Shown piece by piece: positions 1 to 11,349 of a stretch of DNA of 64,000 nucleotides (positions within the stretch are counted from its first letter, which is position 1; each line of letters begins with the position of its first letter). The notes beneath the pieces are model-generated. The model searched no databases. It saw only the letters and a program-made list of their open reading frames with translations, and was not told the DNA's origin. The stretch is from Eilatimonas milleporae. Its GTDB lineage: Bacteria; Pseudomonadota; Alphaproteobacteria; Sphingomonadales; Kordiimonadaceae. Made by a program: the position numbers and the translations under genes. Location of the stretch: assembly GCF_003688555.1 (NCBI RefSeq), contig NZ_REFR01000012.1, forward strand, positions 1 to 64,000, in the 5' to 3' direction.

Positions 1-66
<66 letters not shown>

Positions 67-70
67 TTCA

Positions 71-100
71 AAACCCCCGCCAAAACAGCGGGGGTTTTTT
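71..100 (+). terminator. rho-independent terminator of the initiator tRNA
   Basis: A 10-bp perfect stem (AAACCCCCGC / GCGGGGGTTT) encloses a 7-nt loop and ends in a T run at 95-100. It lies 4 nt after the tRNA CCA. Confidence 0.9.
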
Positions 101-145
101 AGTTTGACGGACAGAGCATCCAACATCATACGGACAGACAAAATA

Positions 146-161
146 AACTGACCAGTCAGTC
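146..161. repeat. 16-bp dispersed palindrome, copy 1
   Basis: AACTGACCAGTCAGTC, one of six copies of GACTGAC-NN-GTCAGTC in the window (146, 2478, 20961, 21543, 26647, 29932). Its right flank CAACGCACCCCCTATAG is shared with the copies at 21543 and 26647. The architecture (7-2-7 inverted repeat) resembles a TetR-family operator, but no TetR gene is in the window. Confidence 0.7.
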
Positions 162-254
162 AACGCACCCCCTATAGACCCCATACACCAAACCATACCA
201 ATCATCATGGTGCCATGACAGCCAGCTTCGGCTGCATGATCAACGCTATATCCT

Positions 255-496
255 AGGCTAAGGACCCATTGATTTGCGATAAGAGTCGAACGGTGGCTCA
301 AGATGGCGAAGGAGATTACCATGTCGGACCTGTTTTTGCTTTCGCCAGCTCAGATGTCCAAGATTGAGCCGTTTTTTCCCCGCTCGCACGGCGCGCCGTG
401 TGTTGATGACCGGCGCGTGAGCGTGATTTCGGGCATCGTGTACGTGCTCAAACACGGCCTTCAGTGGAAGGGCGCCCCGCGCGGATACGGGCCGCA
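255..496 (+). mobile_element. left-end fragment of an IS5-family (IS427-like) insertion sequence
   Basis: The terminal repeat AGGCTAAGGACCCATTG at 255-271 matches the two ends of the MITE at 2155-2243. It is followed by the untranslated leader and the transposase start. The fragment breaks at about 496, where a serine recombinase remnant begins on the other strand. No right end is present here. Confidence 0.75.
303..496 (+). pseudogene. IS5-family transposase, N-terminal fragment
   Basis: The frame starts MAKEITMSDLFLLSPAQM and continues through FPRSHGAPCVDDRRV, GIVYVLKHGLQWKGAP and YGPH. This is the usual N-terminal DUF4096-like region of IS427-group IS5 transposases. After YGPH the homology stops and the frame reads into unrelated sequence until 614. 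The DDE catalytic core is absent, so the protein cannot be active. The likely original start is the Met of MSDLF at 321. The break falls exactly where recombinase sequence begins on the opposite strand, so this looks like a recombination joint and not gradual decay. Confidence 0.85.
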
Positions 497-726
497 CGTG
501 CCCTCGCAGCCACTTTTACAGAACCAAGAGAATCAATGGCTTGGCCGCCCGCTGCATCCGCAGCGGGCTTCTCTGTCGTGGCCAGGGCCAAGATGCTTGC
601 CGGATTGCCGGTGATGTCCATGGCCAGACCGTCGCCCATCGATGTCAGGTGAATGGCGCTGATAAGGTTGCGTAGCACCTCCACCGCTTCGGCCCGCACA
701 TCATTCGCGTCCAAAGCCGCATAAAG
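496..726 (-). pseudogene. large serine recombinase, C-terminal fragment
   Basis: Read on the minus strand, the frame gives LYAALDANDVRAEAVEVL, then RNLISAIHLT, and ends around EKPAADAAGG and LGSVKV. I recognise this from the C-terminal coiled-coil/tail part of site-specific serine recombinases common in Alphaproteobacteria. The catalytic N-terminal domain and zinc ribbon are missing. A stop lies just upstream in frame at 727-729, so the piece is dead. Both edges are sharp: the IS5 transposase on one side and AT-rich DNA with no homology I recognise on the other. It may be what remains of the integrase of the element that used the tRNA site. The family assignment is from memory of the sequence pattern. 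Confidence 0.6.
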
Positions 727-901
727 CTAGTGCAGGTCAATTTAAGCACGCAAAGGGCTATCATACTGTTAGAAGACAATGAACCTTCGGCGGCAATTAC
801 GTTTGGCTATAACGAACAGGGCAAGATACATGATTTTTTACAACCAAAATCCAGACAAATTAACGCGTCTGAATGTTCAGTTTTCAAAGGATTAATACAC
901 A

Positions 902-2143
902 ATGCTGCCTATCAAACTGAGTATAGCCTTAATGCTCCTTAGTTCGGCTCTTTCTGCCGAGCAGAGTGTTTGCACCCAGATTGAGGTCAAGAAATTAACG
1001 GCTGCACAATCCAAGCCCAATGACTTCTTCGGATTCAGTATGGCCTTGTCTGATGACAGATTACTGGTTGGTGCCCAGGGAAACTCTGACGAAACTCTGT
1101 CTGATACTGTCACGATATTCCGTCAATCTGGAGATGAATGGGGTAGAGAAACAACTATCGAAGTTGATGACGGCGTCGTTGGAGATGATTTTGGAGGGAG
1201 TGTTGCCCTTGGGCCAGGGTTGGCAGTCGTTGGTGCTCGCAGACATGACGCGCGAGGCGCCGATGCAGGGGCGGTTTACCTGTTTGAAAATGACCGTTTG
1301 ACTTGGCGGCGGCTTAATAAACTGACAGCCTCTGATGCAGCCCCCGGCGATGAGTTTGGCTACAGCGTCGCTATCGATGGCAAGACAATTGCGGTAGGCG
1401 CGCCCCGGAAGGACAGCATGGGTGACGATGCAGGTGCGGTTTACATCTTTGAAGATAAGGGCGGAGAATGGCAGCAGACAGCTGTTCTCTTGGCTCCCGA
1501 TCGCGCTCCAGGGGATGTCTTTGGTATCAGCCTTTCCTTGTCGAAAGACCATATACTTGTGGGCGCGGATCTAACGGACGAGGGTGGTGAAAATGCTGGA
1601 TCCGCATACATATTCGAACAGATTGATGGTACTTGGCAGTTTGAGACCAAACTGACGGCATCAGATTCTGATGCAGGGGATTTATTTGGAATCCGAGTTA
1701 AGCTTAATGGTGATAGAGCACTCATTGGGGCCGCAAGAGACGACGAGGCGGCTGAGAATGCAGGAGCCGCATATATATTTGAGCGTACGAACAATGGTTG
1801 GCAACAAGACACCAAAATTGTCGCACCTGACGCGACAAAAGACGATAGATTTGGCACACGTGTAGCAATATCGGGAAAAACAGTCATTGTTGGATCGATC
1901 TTGAGCAATATTGAAGGTACAGATGTTGGTGCGGCTTATGTATTTCGACAATCTGATCAGAGCTGGCAATTTACCCGTAAGCTCATCCCGTCGGACGGAA
2001 AAACGGAAGATGTTTTTGGATGGGCCGTTGCGGTGAACGGCGATACGGTTGCTGTTGGCGCGCCAACATTCATTGTCACAAAACCTGGGAACGCAGGTGG
2101 AGCTTATTTATACGATCTGAGTGCAGGTGGATGCGCAAAATAA
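902..2143 (+). CDS. secreted FG-GAP repeat (beta-propeller) protein
   Basis: A 413-residue protein with a signal peptide of about 18 residues (MLPIKLSIALMLLSSALS, cleaved near SA-E). Seven blades follow, of about 52-55 residues each. Each has the pattern D-x-FG-x-S/R-V-A-hydrophobic, then hydrophobic-V-G-A, then G-A-A/V-Y-hydrophobic-F. This is the FG-GAP beta-propeller repeat of integrin-alpha-like extracellular proteins. Several blades have D-x-D or D-x-N acidic loops that could bind calcium. AAAGGA about 10 nt upstream supports the start. The gene stands alone between the IS/recombinase debris and the MITE, and its codons are AT-richer than the flanking chromosome, so it looks like cargo of the tRNA-associated island. 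Its binding partner and function are unknown. Confidence 0.85.
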   Translation: MLPIKLSIALMLLSSALSAEQSVCTQIEVKKLTAAQSKPNDFFGFSMALSDDRLLVGAQGNSDETLSDTVTIFRQSGDEWGRETTIEVDDGVVGDDFGGSVALGPGLAVVGARRHDARGADAGAVYLFENDRLTWRRLNKLTASDAAPGDEFGYSVAIDGKTIAVGAPRKDSMGDDAGAVYIFEDKGGEWQQTAVLLAPDRAPGDVFGISLSLSKDHILVGADLTDEGGENAGSAYIFEQIDGTWQFETKLTASDSDAGDLFGIRVKLNGDRALIGAARDDEAAENAGAAYIFERTNNGWQQDTKIVAPDATKDDRFGTRVAISGKTVIVGSILSNIEGTDVGAAYVFRQSDQSWQFTRKLIPSDGKTEDVFGWAVAVNGDTVAVGAPTFIVTKPGNAGGAYLYDLSAGGCAK

Positions 2144-2154
2144 GAACGCTAACT

Positions 2155-2243
2155 AGGCTCAGGACTCATTGCATACACCAAGTGACGATCGCCATCTTGA
2201 ATCACCGTTCGACTCTTATCGCCAATCAATGGGTCCTGAGCCT
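2155..2243. mobile_element. 89-bp MITE with IS5-type ends
   Basis: The termini AGGCTCAGGACTCATTG (2155-2171) and its inverse at 2227-2243 match at 16 of 17 positions. The right half is a near-exact inverted copy of the IS leader found at 255-310, including the bases around GATAAGAGTCGAACGGTG. The element therefore looks like an internally deleted derivative of the same IS, able to move only with transposase supplied elsewhere. It follows the FG-GAP stop codon by 11 bp. Confidence 0.8.
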
Positions 2244-2310
2244 GATAGAATGGCCCACAAGTGTTATGCTACAGCCAGATACCATAGTTTAGGGGCGTCA
2301 AGGAATTGGT

Positions 2311-2347
2311 GGAGTTCAGCGGCCTTCCCGGCACTCCCCCTTTTTTT
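2311..2347 (+). terminator. possible terminator hairpin followed by T7
   Basis: GGAGT (2311-2315) can pair with ACTCC (2333-2337) around an inner GC-rich pairing. CCC and seven T residues (2341-2347) follow. The stem is short and imperfect, so this is a weak call. Confidence 0.3.
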
Positions 2348-2362
2348 GTCTGTAAGTTACGT

Positions 2363-2422
2363 TGGTTGCGTGCCCCCGCAACCAATTAAAACGCCCGTCA
2401 CAACATCGTCACAGAGGCGTTT
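2363..2422 (+). repeat. candidate att site, right copy, inside an inverted repeat and followed by a hairpin
   Basis: The 14-bp direct copy of the initiator tRNA end is at 2371-2384. It also forms a perfect 8-bp hairpin with the preceding TGGTTGCG (2363-2370), loop TGCCCC. A second hairpin, AAACGCC (2389-2395) with GGCGTTT (2416-2422), stands where the tRNA terminator would be. The site therefore looks like a diverged copy of tRNA end plus terminator, as expected at the far end of an integrated element. Confidence 0.5.
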
Positions 2423-2477
2423 AACTTTGGGGACGCCCGCGCTGCACCAATAACATCCCGTCCCATCCAAAAGCCTC

Positions 2478-2493
2478 GACTGACCAGTCAGTC
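2478..2493. repeat. 16-bp dispersed palindrome, copy 2
   Basis: GACTGACCAGTCAGTC. The stop codon and the last codon of the crotonase gene lie inside it, so it abuts the catabolic cluster exactly. Confidence 0.7.
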
Positions 2494-3291
2494 ATCGTTT
2501 CCTAAAGTTCCCTGGAAGTTTGCCTTTCGTTTTTCTCTGAAAGCAACAACACCTTCAACAAATTCATCGGTTTGCCCGGCTATGCGTTGCAGGTGGCGTT
2601 CGCGTTTGAGTTGTTCATCCAGCGCCGAGTCAAGCGCAGCCCAGGCGGACTTTTTGATGAGGGCATAAACAGATGTAGGACCGGCAGCCAGTCGCTGTGC
2701 AATTGAAAAAGCTTCACTGTCAACATGGTCGTCTTCAACGACGCTCGTTACGAGCCCGTCTGCATAGGCCCGTTTGGCGGAATATTTTTCGCCCAAAAGC
2801 ATAAGCTCCATAGCGCGCACACGCCCTATCGCCCGCGCCAGCAGGTAAGGCGAACCTCCATCCGGCACGAGCCCAATGTTGCAGAATGCCTGAAGAAAAT
2901 ATGCTTTATCGCTCGCAATTATTATATCACCCATAAGGGCGATGGAACAGCCAACACCCACCGCCGCACCGCGTACAGCGGTGACAAACGGAAGCTTCAA
3001 GTCGCGCAATTTAAGGATTAACGGATTATAGATCGTTTCAAGCCGAGCGCCAATATCGCGGTCCGGGTCTTCAAGATCGATACCACCTTTGGAAAGGTTT
3101 GCGCCTGAACAAAACGCCCGTCCCTTTGCGCCAAGAAGGATGACCCGGGCTTCTTTTTCGGCTCTTTCAATAGCTGCAAGTAGCTCAGAGCCCATTTGCG
3201 GAGATATGGCGTTTAAGGTCTCCGGATCATTAAGATGAATCTCTGCAATACCGTTTTCGTTGCTGTACTGTAAAAATTCGTAAGATTTCAT
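2488..3291 (-). CDS. enoyl-CoA hydratase/isomerase (crotonase) family protein
   Basis: A 267-residue crotonase, full family length. Oxyanion-hole segments are visible as AFCSGANLS and GAAVGVGCSIALMGD. At the position of the second catalytic glutamate of true hydratases it reads GLVPDGGS, with Asp as the only acid. This resembles the PaaG-type isomerases, so delta3-delta2 isomerisation is as likely as hydration. AGGAAC ahead of the ATG supports the start. It is divergent from the racemase gene at 3655, and the two share the promoter region with operator pair A. Its 3' end lies in the dispersed palindrome. The role in acyl-CoA breakdown follows from the family and neighbours. The exact substrate is unknown. 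Confidence 0.85.
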   Translation of the reverse strand: MKSYEFLQYSNENGIAEIHLNDPETLNAISPQMGSELLAAIERAEKEARVILLGAKGRAFCSGANLSKGGIDLEDPDRDIGARLETIYNPLILKLRDLKLPFVTAVRGAAVGVGCSIALMGDIIIASDKAYFLQAFCNIGLVPDGGSPYLLARAIGRVRAMELMLLGEKYSAKRAYADGLVTSVVEDDHVDSEAFSIAQRLAAGPTSVYALIKKSAWAALDSALDEQLKRERHLQRIAGQTDEFVEGVVAFREKRKANFQGTLGNDD

Positions 3292-3418
3292 GATCGTTCC
3301 TGCATCTCATTGCTGTGCGACCATCCATCAAGGATTTTCACAGCTGGTTGCATAACTATCTTCCAACACGAGACTGCGCACGCTCGAAGCGTATCACCCT
3401 TTATGGTGTGACGAGAAA

Positions 3419-3454
3419 ATTCACGGTGTTGAATGTGTTTTTATTATATTGAAT
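3419..3454. promoter_or_regulatory. IclR-type operator pair A (two palindromes 20 bp apart)
   Basis: ATTCACGGTGTTGAAT (3419-3434) and TTTTATTATATTGAAT (3439-3454), spaced 20 bp start to start, lie in the 363-bp divergent region between the crotonase (-) and racemase (+) genes. The same arrangement recurs at 11087, 14085 and 16144. I see nothing else in this intergenic stretch. Confidence 0.7.
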
Positions 3455-3654
3455 ATTGGTTTTTGGTACAATACGAAATGATGTGCGGTTTTGTGCCACG
3501 GTAAAGTAAGGGTCATCATGGCGGATGATCGATATGGGTGTGAGCGTTGTCGGCCAGAAACTGATTTTGTCGCCAGCGACCGGCAGCGCATAGAAATAAG
3601 TATCAACGCTATTCTCTCGGTTGTTGGGGGCACTATGAATGGGTTTAAAGCTAT

Positions 3655-4794
3655 ATGAGCGGTCCTCTCAAAGGCATACGTATTATTGAATTCGCTGGCA
3701 TAGGGCCCGGACCATTTTGCGGTATGATGCTTGCCGATCACGGGGCAGAGGTTATTCGCATCGACCGAAACACCGGGCCGAACCGGACCATCGGTGCGTT
3801 GTCGCGTTCGCGCAAATCCATTGTCCTCAATCTCAAATCGCCTGACGGCGTCGCGCTCGCGCGTCGGCTCGTGAAATCCGCTGACGGACTAATCGAAGGG
3901 TTTCGACCAGGCGTTATGGAGCGTTTGCAACTCGGCCCCAATGTGTTGCTGCAAGATAACCCCGGGCTGGTTTACGGACGCATGACAGGCTGGGGGCAAG
4001 ATGGCCCCTACGCACAGGCTGCCGGACATGACATCAACTATATCGCACTATCGGGCGTATTGCACACTTGCGGTCGGGCCGGTGAGAAACCGACCCCGCC
4101 AGTGAATTATCTCGGTGATTTTGGCGGCGGTGGCATGATGCTCGCGTTTGGTATGGTGAGCGCCTTGTTGGCGGTGAAAAACGGTGCGGCAGGCCAGGTG
4201 GTTGACGCCAGCATGAGCGATGGTTCCGCGCTTTTGAGCGCCATGACATGGGGCTTTCTGGAAGCAGGGGCATGGGAAGACGAGCGTGGCGTCAACCGGC
4301 TCGATACCGGTGCTCCCTATTATGATGTCTACGAAACGAAAGACGGGAAATATGTTTCTGTCGGTGCAATAGAGCCGCAATTTTATCAATTACTGGGCGA
4401 GTTGACCGGTCTTAAGGATGATGAGGATTTTATCCGGCAAAATGATCGAGGTCGTTGGCCGGCAATCCGGAAAAAACTGACATCTGTGTTCAAGGAAAAA
4501 ATCCGCGATGAATGGTGCACGGTTTTTGAAGGAAGCGACGCCTGTTTCGCCCCGGTGCTTTCTCTAAGGGAAGCGGCAATGCATCCCCATAATATTGCGC
4601 GCAAGACCTTTGCAACAGTGGACGGCAAAACTCAACCGGCGCCTGCGCCGCGTTTCTCGGGAAATGAGCATGACGCATCGCGTCCTGCCCCCTCAAATGG
4701 CGCTGATACGCGAAGTGTTCTGATCGGTTTAGGGTACAGCGAGGAGGAAATTGAAAATTGGCGTGAGAGCGGCGCCATCCAGGAATGCCCCTGA
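3655..4794 (+). CDS. alpha-methylacyl-CoA racemase (CoA-transferase III fold)
   Basis: A 379-residue member of the CaiB/BaiF fold. Two motifs fix the subfamily. GHDINYIALSG places His at 125, and NYLGDFGGGG places Asp at 155, the base pair known from mycobacterial MCR and mammalian AMACR (His126/Asp156). The enzyme interconverts 2R- and 2S-methylacyl-CoA so that the 2S form can enter beta-oxidation. That makes it the best pointer to the substrate of the whole cluster: a chain with an alpha-methyl branch, such as an isoprenoid acid or a sterol side chain. The ATG has only a weak ribosome site. It is divergent from the crotonase, behind operator pair A, and convergent with the FadH-like gene. 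Confidence 0.88.
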   Translation: MSGPLKGIRIIEFAGIGPGPFCGMMLADHGAEVIRIDRNTGPNRTIGALSRSRKSIVLNLKSPDGVALARRLVKSADGLIEGFRPGVMERLQLGPNVLLQDNPGLVYGRMTGWGQDGPYAQAAGHDINYIALSGVLHTCGRAGEKPTPPVNYLGDFGGGGMMLAFGMVSALLAVKNGAAGQVVDASMSDGSALLSAMTWGFLEAGAWEDERGVNRLDTGAPYYDVYETKDGKYVSVGAIEPQFYQLLGELTGLKDDEDFIRQNDRGRWPAIRKKLTSVFKEKIRDEWCTVFEGSDACFAPVLSLREAAMHPHNIARKTFATVDGKTQPAPAPRFSGNEHDASRPAPSNGADTRSVLIGLGYSEEEIENWRESGAIQECP

Positions 4795-4833
4795 AGAACG
4801 AAGGGCGGAGACCTTGATCCAGCCGTCTGCAAA

Positions 4834-8077
<3,244 letters not shown>

Positions 8078-8081
8078 GGGG

Positions 8082-8906
8082 TTACTCCCTCCCGCCGCCG
8101 CAGACAATGGTCTGGCCGGTGACATAATTTCCTTCAGGAATACAGAAAAGATAGACTGCGCCTGCCGCCTCTTCGGGGGTGCCGGGGCGGCCCATCGGGA
8201 TAATCGCTTTTGCCGCTTCCAGGTTTTTCAGTGGGATGCCAACCTTTACAGAACGGTTGCCGACAGAAACTTCCGGTTTTTCACCCTCGACACCTTGCGT
8301 AAGGCGGGTTGCTATCATCCCGTACGCAACGCAATTGACATTGACTTTGTACCGCCCCCATTCCTTTGCGAGTGTTTCGGTGATACCGATCACCGCTTTT
8401 TTGGCGGCGGAATAGTTTATCTGGCCTGCATTGCCCCTGGTGCCTGTGACCGAAGAGATATTCACCACCTTGCGAAAGACTTCGCGTCCTTCTTCGGCCT
8501 CTTTTTTGCCCATGGCCCGGAAATATTCCGACGCGGCGCGAAGAATTCGAAAGGGGGCAACCGTGTGAACATCCAGCATCGCCTGAAACTGGTCATCGGA
8601 CATTTTTTGAATGACGCTGTCCCAAGTGTAGCCTGCATTGTTGACGACTATGTCAAGCGCTCCGAACTCGTCGAGAGCCGTCCGGACAAACCGGTCGCCA
8701 AAATCCGCCGCTGTCACATCGCCGACGCAGGAAGCAGCTTTACCGCCGCTCGCGAGGATTTCGCTGACCACTTCTTCTGCCGGTGCATTGTCGATATCGT
8801 TGACAACAACAGCAGCACCTTCTGACGCCAGTTTAAGGGCGATGGCCCGACCGATGCCCCGGCCTGAACCGGATACGATCGCAACCTGGTTCTCAAGTTT
8901 TCCCAA
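8082..8906 (-). CDS. short-chain dehydrogenase/reductase (3-hydroxyacyl-CoA dehydrogenase-like)
   Basis: A 274-residue classical SDR. It has the nucleotide motif GSGRGIGRAIA near residue 12, NNAG near 90, and the catalytic set Ser (NISSVTG), Tyr-x3-Lys (YSAAKKA). Asp37-Asp39 at the end of beta-2 (VVNDIDNA) favours NAD over NADP. By family and position between the hydratase and the dehydrogenase it should oxidise a 3-hydroxyacyl-CoA to the 3-keto form. An insert of about 20 residues after TRLTQGVEGEKPEV is longer than in FabG and is seen in peroxisomal MFE-type and steroid-pathway SDRs. It is 18 nt from the MaoC gene upstream. Confidence 0.88.
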   Translation of the reverse strand: MGKLENQVAIVSGSGRGIGRAIALKLASEGAAVVVNDIDNAPAEEVVSEILASGGKAASCVGDVTAADFGDRFVRTALDEFGALDIVVNNAGYTWDSVIQKMSDDQFQAMLDVHTVAPFRILRAASEYFRAMGKKEAEEGREVFRKVVNISSVTGTRGNAGQINYSAAKKAVIGITETLAKEWGRYKVNVNCVAYGMIATRLTQGVEGEKPEVSVGNRSVKVGIPLKNLEAAKAIIPMGRPGTPEEAAGAVYLFCIPEGNYVTGQTIVCGGGRE

Positions 8907-8924
8907 CTTTATCCTCCCGAAACG

Positions 8925-9344
8925 TTATTGAATTCGAATGACGGCAGTGCCTTTAAGCGTTTGAGCGCCCGACTGTGAATGCATCGCCAGATCCAGAGAC
9001 AAATGCTCCGCGCCATCATCAACTTGCTTGTCGATAACTTTTGCTGAGGCGGTCACCACGTCATTGACGTGTGTAATCGCGGAAAAACGGACGCCGAAGG
9101 AAACAATGTTTTCCTGTGCCGTCCACCCCGTCAAAAGACGTCCCAAAAGAGCCATGGACAACATACCATGAACGAATACATCATCGAATCCGGCTTCCTT
9201 GGCAAAGTCCGTATCCACATGGATAGGATTGTGATCGCCGGAACCACCGCAATAAAGCGCCAGGGTGTGGCGAGAAATAGGGCCAGTTTCAAGGGGCGGA
9301 AGCGCGTCGCCGATATTGACTGACTTGAGGTCGACTTCCGCCAT
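8925..9344 (-). CDS. MaoC-type (R)-enoyl-CoA hydratase, catalytic subunit
   Basis: A 139-residue single hot-dog domain with the hydratase 2 motif GDHNPIHVD. Candidate catalytic residues are Asp37 and His42, and FVHGMLSMAL follows. It starts directly after the stop of the 9345-9791 gene, which encodes the partner hot-dog domain. The pair therefore resembles a two-domain hydratase split into subunits, as in heteromeric MaoC hydratases of actinobacterial steroid side-chain catabolism. It hydrates the 2-enoyl-CoA formed by the acyl-CoA dehydrogenase. The heterodimer is inferred from gene order and the complementary motifs. Confidence 0.85.
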   Translation of the reverse strand: MAEVDLKSVNIGDALPPLETGPISRHTLALYCGGSGDHNPIHVDTDFAKEAGFDDVFVHGMLSMALLGRLLTGWTAQENIVSFGVRFSAITHVNDVVTASAKVIDKQVDDGAEHLSLDLAMHSQSGAQTLKGTAVIRIQ

Positions 9345-9791
9345 TTATACGCTCCGTCGCATCACAGTGGTGGTTGTTACCTTCTGCACGAGAGCCTGCG
9401 CGTCATTATAGACGTTTGTCTCTCGCAGCAAGAACTCAAGAGCGCCGCCTTTCTTGTCGTACATGTCGGTAATTTCCGTAAGGAGCGTCAGTTCTTGCCC
9501 AACATGGATGGGCAGAAAGTAATCAATTTTTTCTTCGGCGTGCAGAAGACCTTTATAATCCAGGCCCAATTGCTCGTATGTAGGCGTTTCCGCCGGCGCC
9601 AGAAACTTCAGGCAGGCCCCAAATGTTGGCGGCGCCAATATGTTCGGGTGGCCGGCGGCCTTCGCCGCCTCTTCATCCAGATAAATCGGATTGGTCTCCC
9701 CGATCGCCTTGGCGAACAATAAGACCTGCCCGCGCTCGACGGTAATCGTGCGCGGTTCCGATTTATGTCCCAGATATTCGGTGTTCAACAC
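9345..9791 (-). CDS. MaoC N-terminal-type dehydratase, probable non-catalytic subunit
   Basis: 148 residues, FAS1-like dehydratase (MaoC_dehydrat_N) type. At the place of the hydratase Asp-x4-His motif it reads GETNPIYLD, so both catalytic positions are replaced (Glu32, Tyr37). In known two-domain hydratases the N-terminal repeat is similarly inactive and forms the acyl-chain tunnel. The domain ends 1 nt before the start of the catalytic partner, consistent with obligate complex formation. The gene is the second of the leftward operon, 17 nt after the thiolase. Confidence 0.82.
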   Translation of the reverse strand: MLNTEYLGHKSEPRTITVERGQVLLFAKAIGETNPIYLDEEAAKAAGHPNILAPPTFGACLKFLAPAETPTYEQLGLDYKGLLHAEEKIDYFLPIHVGQELTLLTEITDMYDKKGGALEFLLRETNVYNDAQALVQKVTTTTVMRRSV

Positions 9792-9807
9792 GAGATTTTA
9801 TCCCAAT

Positions 9808-10992
9808 TCACGCAGCCGCATAAAGCGTTACAACACAGGCACCGCCCAAACCCAGATTATGTGCCAGAGCGTGCCGCGCGCCGGGAACTTGTCTTTTGTC
9901 CGCCGTACCGCGAATTTGATTGGTCAGCTCAAAACACTGCGCCAGGCCGGTTGCGCCAAGCGGATGGCCTTTCGACAACAAACCACCGGACGGATTGGTC
10001 ACCACGCGTCCGCCATATGTATTATCACCATCTGAAATGAATTTTTCCGCATCGCCTTCCGGCGTCAGACGCAGGGCCTCATAGCTGATGACTTCGTTTG
10101 CAGTGAAACAATCGTGAAGCTCGACGACATCAATGTCTTCCGGGCCAATGCCAGCTTGCTCGTAAACCATGTCGGCGGCTTCTCTCGCCATGTCATAACC
10201 GACAAGCTTCATCATGCTGTGGTCTTCAAAGGTCGACGATTTATCCGTTGTCATCGCCTGTGCCCTAATCTCAACCGGCGCATTTACCCCGTTCCGACGG
10301 GCAAAGTCTTCGGAGCAGACAATTGCGGCTGCTGCACCGCACGTTGGCGGGCAGCATTGGAATTTGGTGAGTGGGCCAAATATGTGGGTCGACTCCAGGA
10401 TTTCCCCGACCGAGAGCGGCTTGGTAAAGAGCGCAAATGGGTTATTGGCCGCATGCTGACGCGCTTTGACCTGAACGCGTGCAAAGCTTTCAGCCGTCAT
10501 GCCATACTTATCGGCATATTCCTGTCCCGCGCCGCCAAAGAACTGGGGCGCACGCGGCTTTTCCTTGTCATAGCCGACAAACTTGTCCATCGCTTCGACA
10601 AACCGGGTCAGAGCCAAAGGCCGGTCCGTGAAATAGGTCGCGAGAGCTCCTGGCCGCATTTCTTCAAACCCGAGCGCAAGGGCACATTCCACGACCCCGC
10701 TTTCAACGGCTTGCCGGGCGAGATAGAGGGCGGACGAGCCAGTCGTGCAATTATTGTTGACGTTGAAGATCGGAATACCGCTTAGCCCAACTCCATAGAG
10801 TGCTGCCTGGCCGCATGTTGAATCGCCGTAGACATAACCGACATAGCCGTGTTCAACCTTGTCATAGCCGATGCCTGCATCCCGCAACGCCAGAACAGAT
10901 GCCTTCTCTCCCATGACATTATAGACCTCGCTTTGCCCGGGCTTGGCGAAAGGGATCATGCCGACCCCGGCGACTAAGGCTTTTCTTGACAT
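9808..10992 (-). CDS. SCP-x-type thiolase (lipid-transfer protein family)
   Basis: 394 residues. It shows the thiolase nucleophile region NNNCTTGSSALYLA, the SCP-x loop VELHDCFTANE and the C-terminal GHPLGATGLAQ. There is no C-terminal sterol-carrier domain, which is usual in bacteria. Enzymes of this group cleave branched 3-ketoacyl-CoA. Some (Ltp2-type) act as retro-aldolases with a DUF35 partner, but no DUF35 gene is nearby. AAGGAAG 8 nt before the ATG supports the start. It is the first gene of the operon running to 4834, downstream of operator pair B, and it completes the beta-oxidation set. Confidence 0.92.
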   Translation of the reverse strand: MSRKALVAGVGMIPFAKPGQSEVYNVMGEKASVLALRDAGIGYDKVEHGYVGYVYGDSTCGQAALYGVGLSGIPIFNVNNNCTTGSSALYLARQAVESGVVECALALGFEEMRPGALATYFTDRPLALTRFVEAMDKFVGYDKEKPRAPQFFGGAGQEYADKYGMTAESFARVQVKARQHAANNPFALFTKPLSVGEILESTHIFGPLTKFQCCPPTCGAAAAIVCSEDFARRNGVNAPVEIRAQAMTTDKSSTFEDHSMMKLVGYDMAREAADMVYEQAGIGPEDIDVVELHDCFTANEVISYEALRLTPEGDAEKFISDGDNTYGGRVVTNPSGGLLSKGHPLGATGLAQCFELTNQIRGTADKRQVPGARHALAHNLGLGGACVVTLYAAA

Positions 10993-11086
10993 AATCGGGC
11001 TTCCTTTACGCTAATTCATTGAGCCGGGCTATTGCTGTTGCGAGTGTTTGTCAGCGCCGTGCGACGATATCAGTCAACGTGCATAA

Positions 11087-11122
11087 ATTCAACATATGAA
11101 AAATATATTCATTATATTGAAT
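11087..11122. promoter_or_regulatory. IclR-type operator pair B
   Basis: ATTCAACATATGAAAA (11087-11102, imperfect, spacer one base shorter) and ATTCATTATATTGAAT (11107-11122), again 20 bp apart, lie about 95 bp upstream of the thiolase ATG. The second palindrome is identical to the one at 16144. The rest of the 357-bp gap to the receptor gene shows no ORF I can support. Confidence 0.7.
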
Positions 11123-11349
11123 AAATCTCAAATTATGCCTTCGATTCCCGCCGAAACCGCACTGAGTATTCATCAGTGATATGGAGAAGTATTTTTCCTG
11201 AAATGGGCCCGCATGCAACAGAGCGAAGATCGACATTATTTTGACCGTGTTGCTGTCCGTAAAAATCGCTGGAGATCACATTCATGAGCGCCAGCGATTT
11301 GCTTTCCCCGCTTAAGTTAAGGGGTCATGTCAGCCCTGCGGCGACTATC

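Noticed and set aside
730-942. 70-codon frame upstream of the FG-GAP gene
   Set aside because: It overlaps the FG-GAP signal peptide start in another frame and shows no ribosome site or family pattern.
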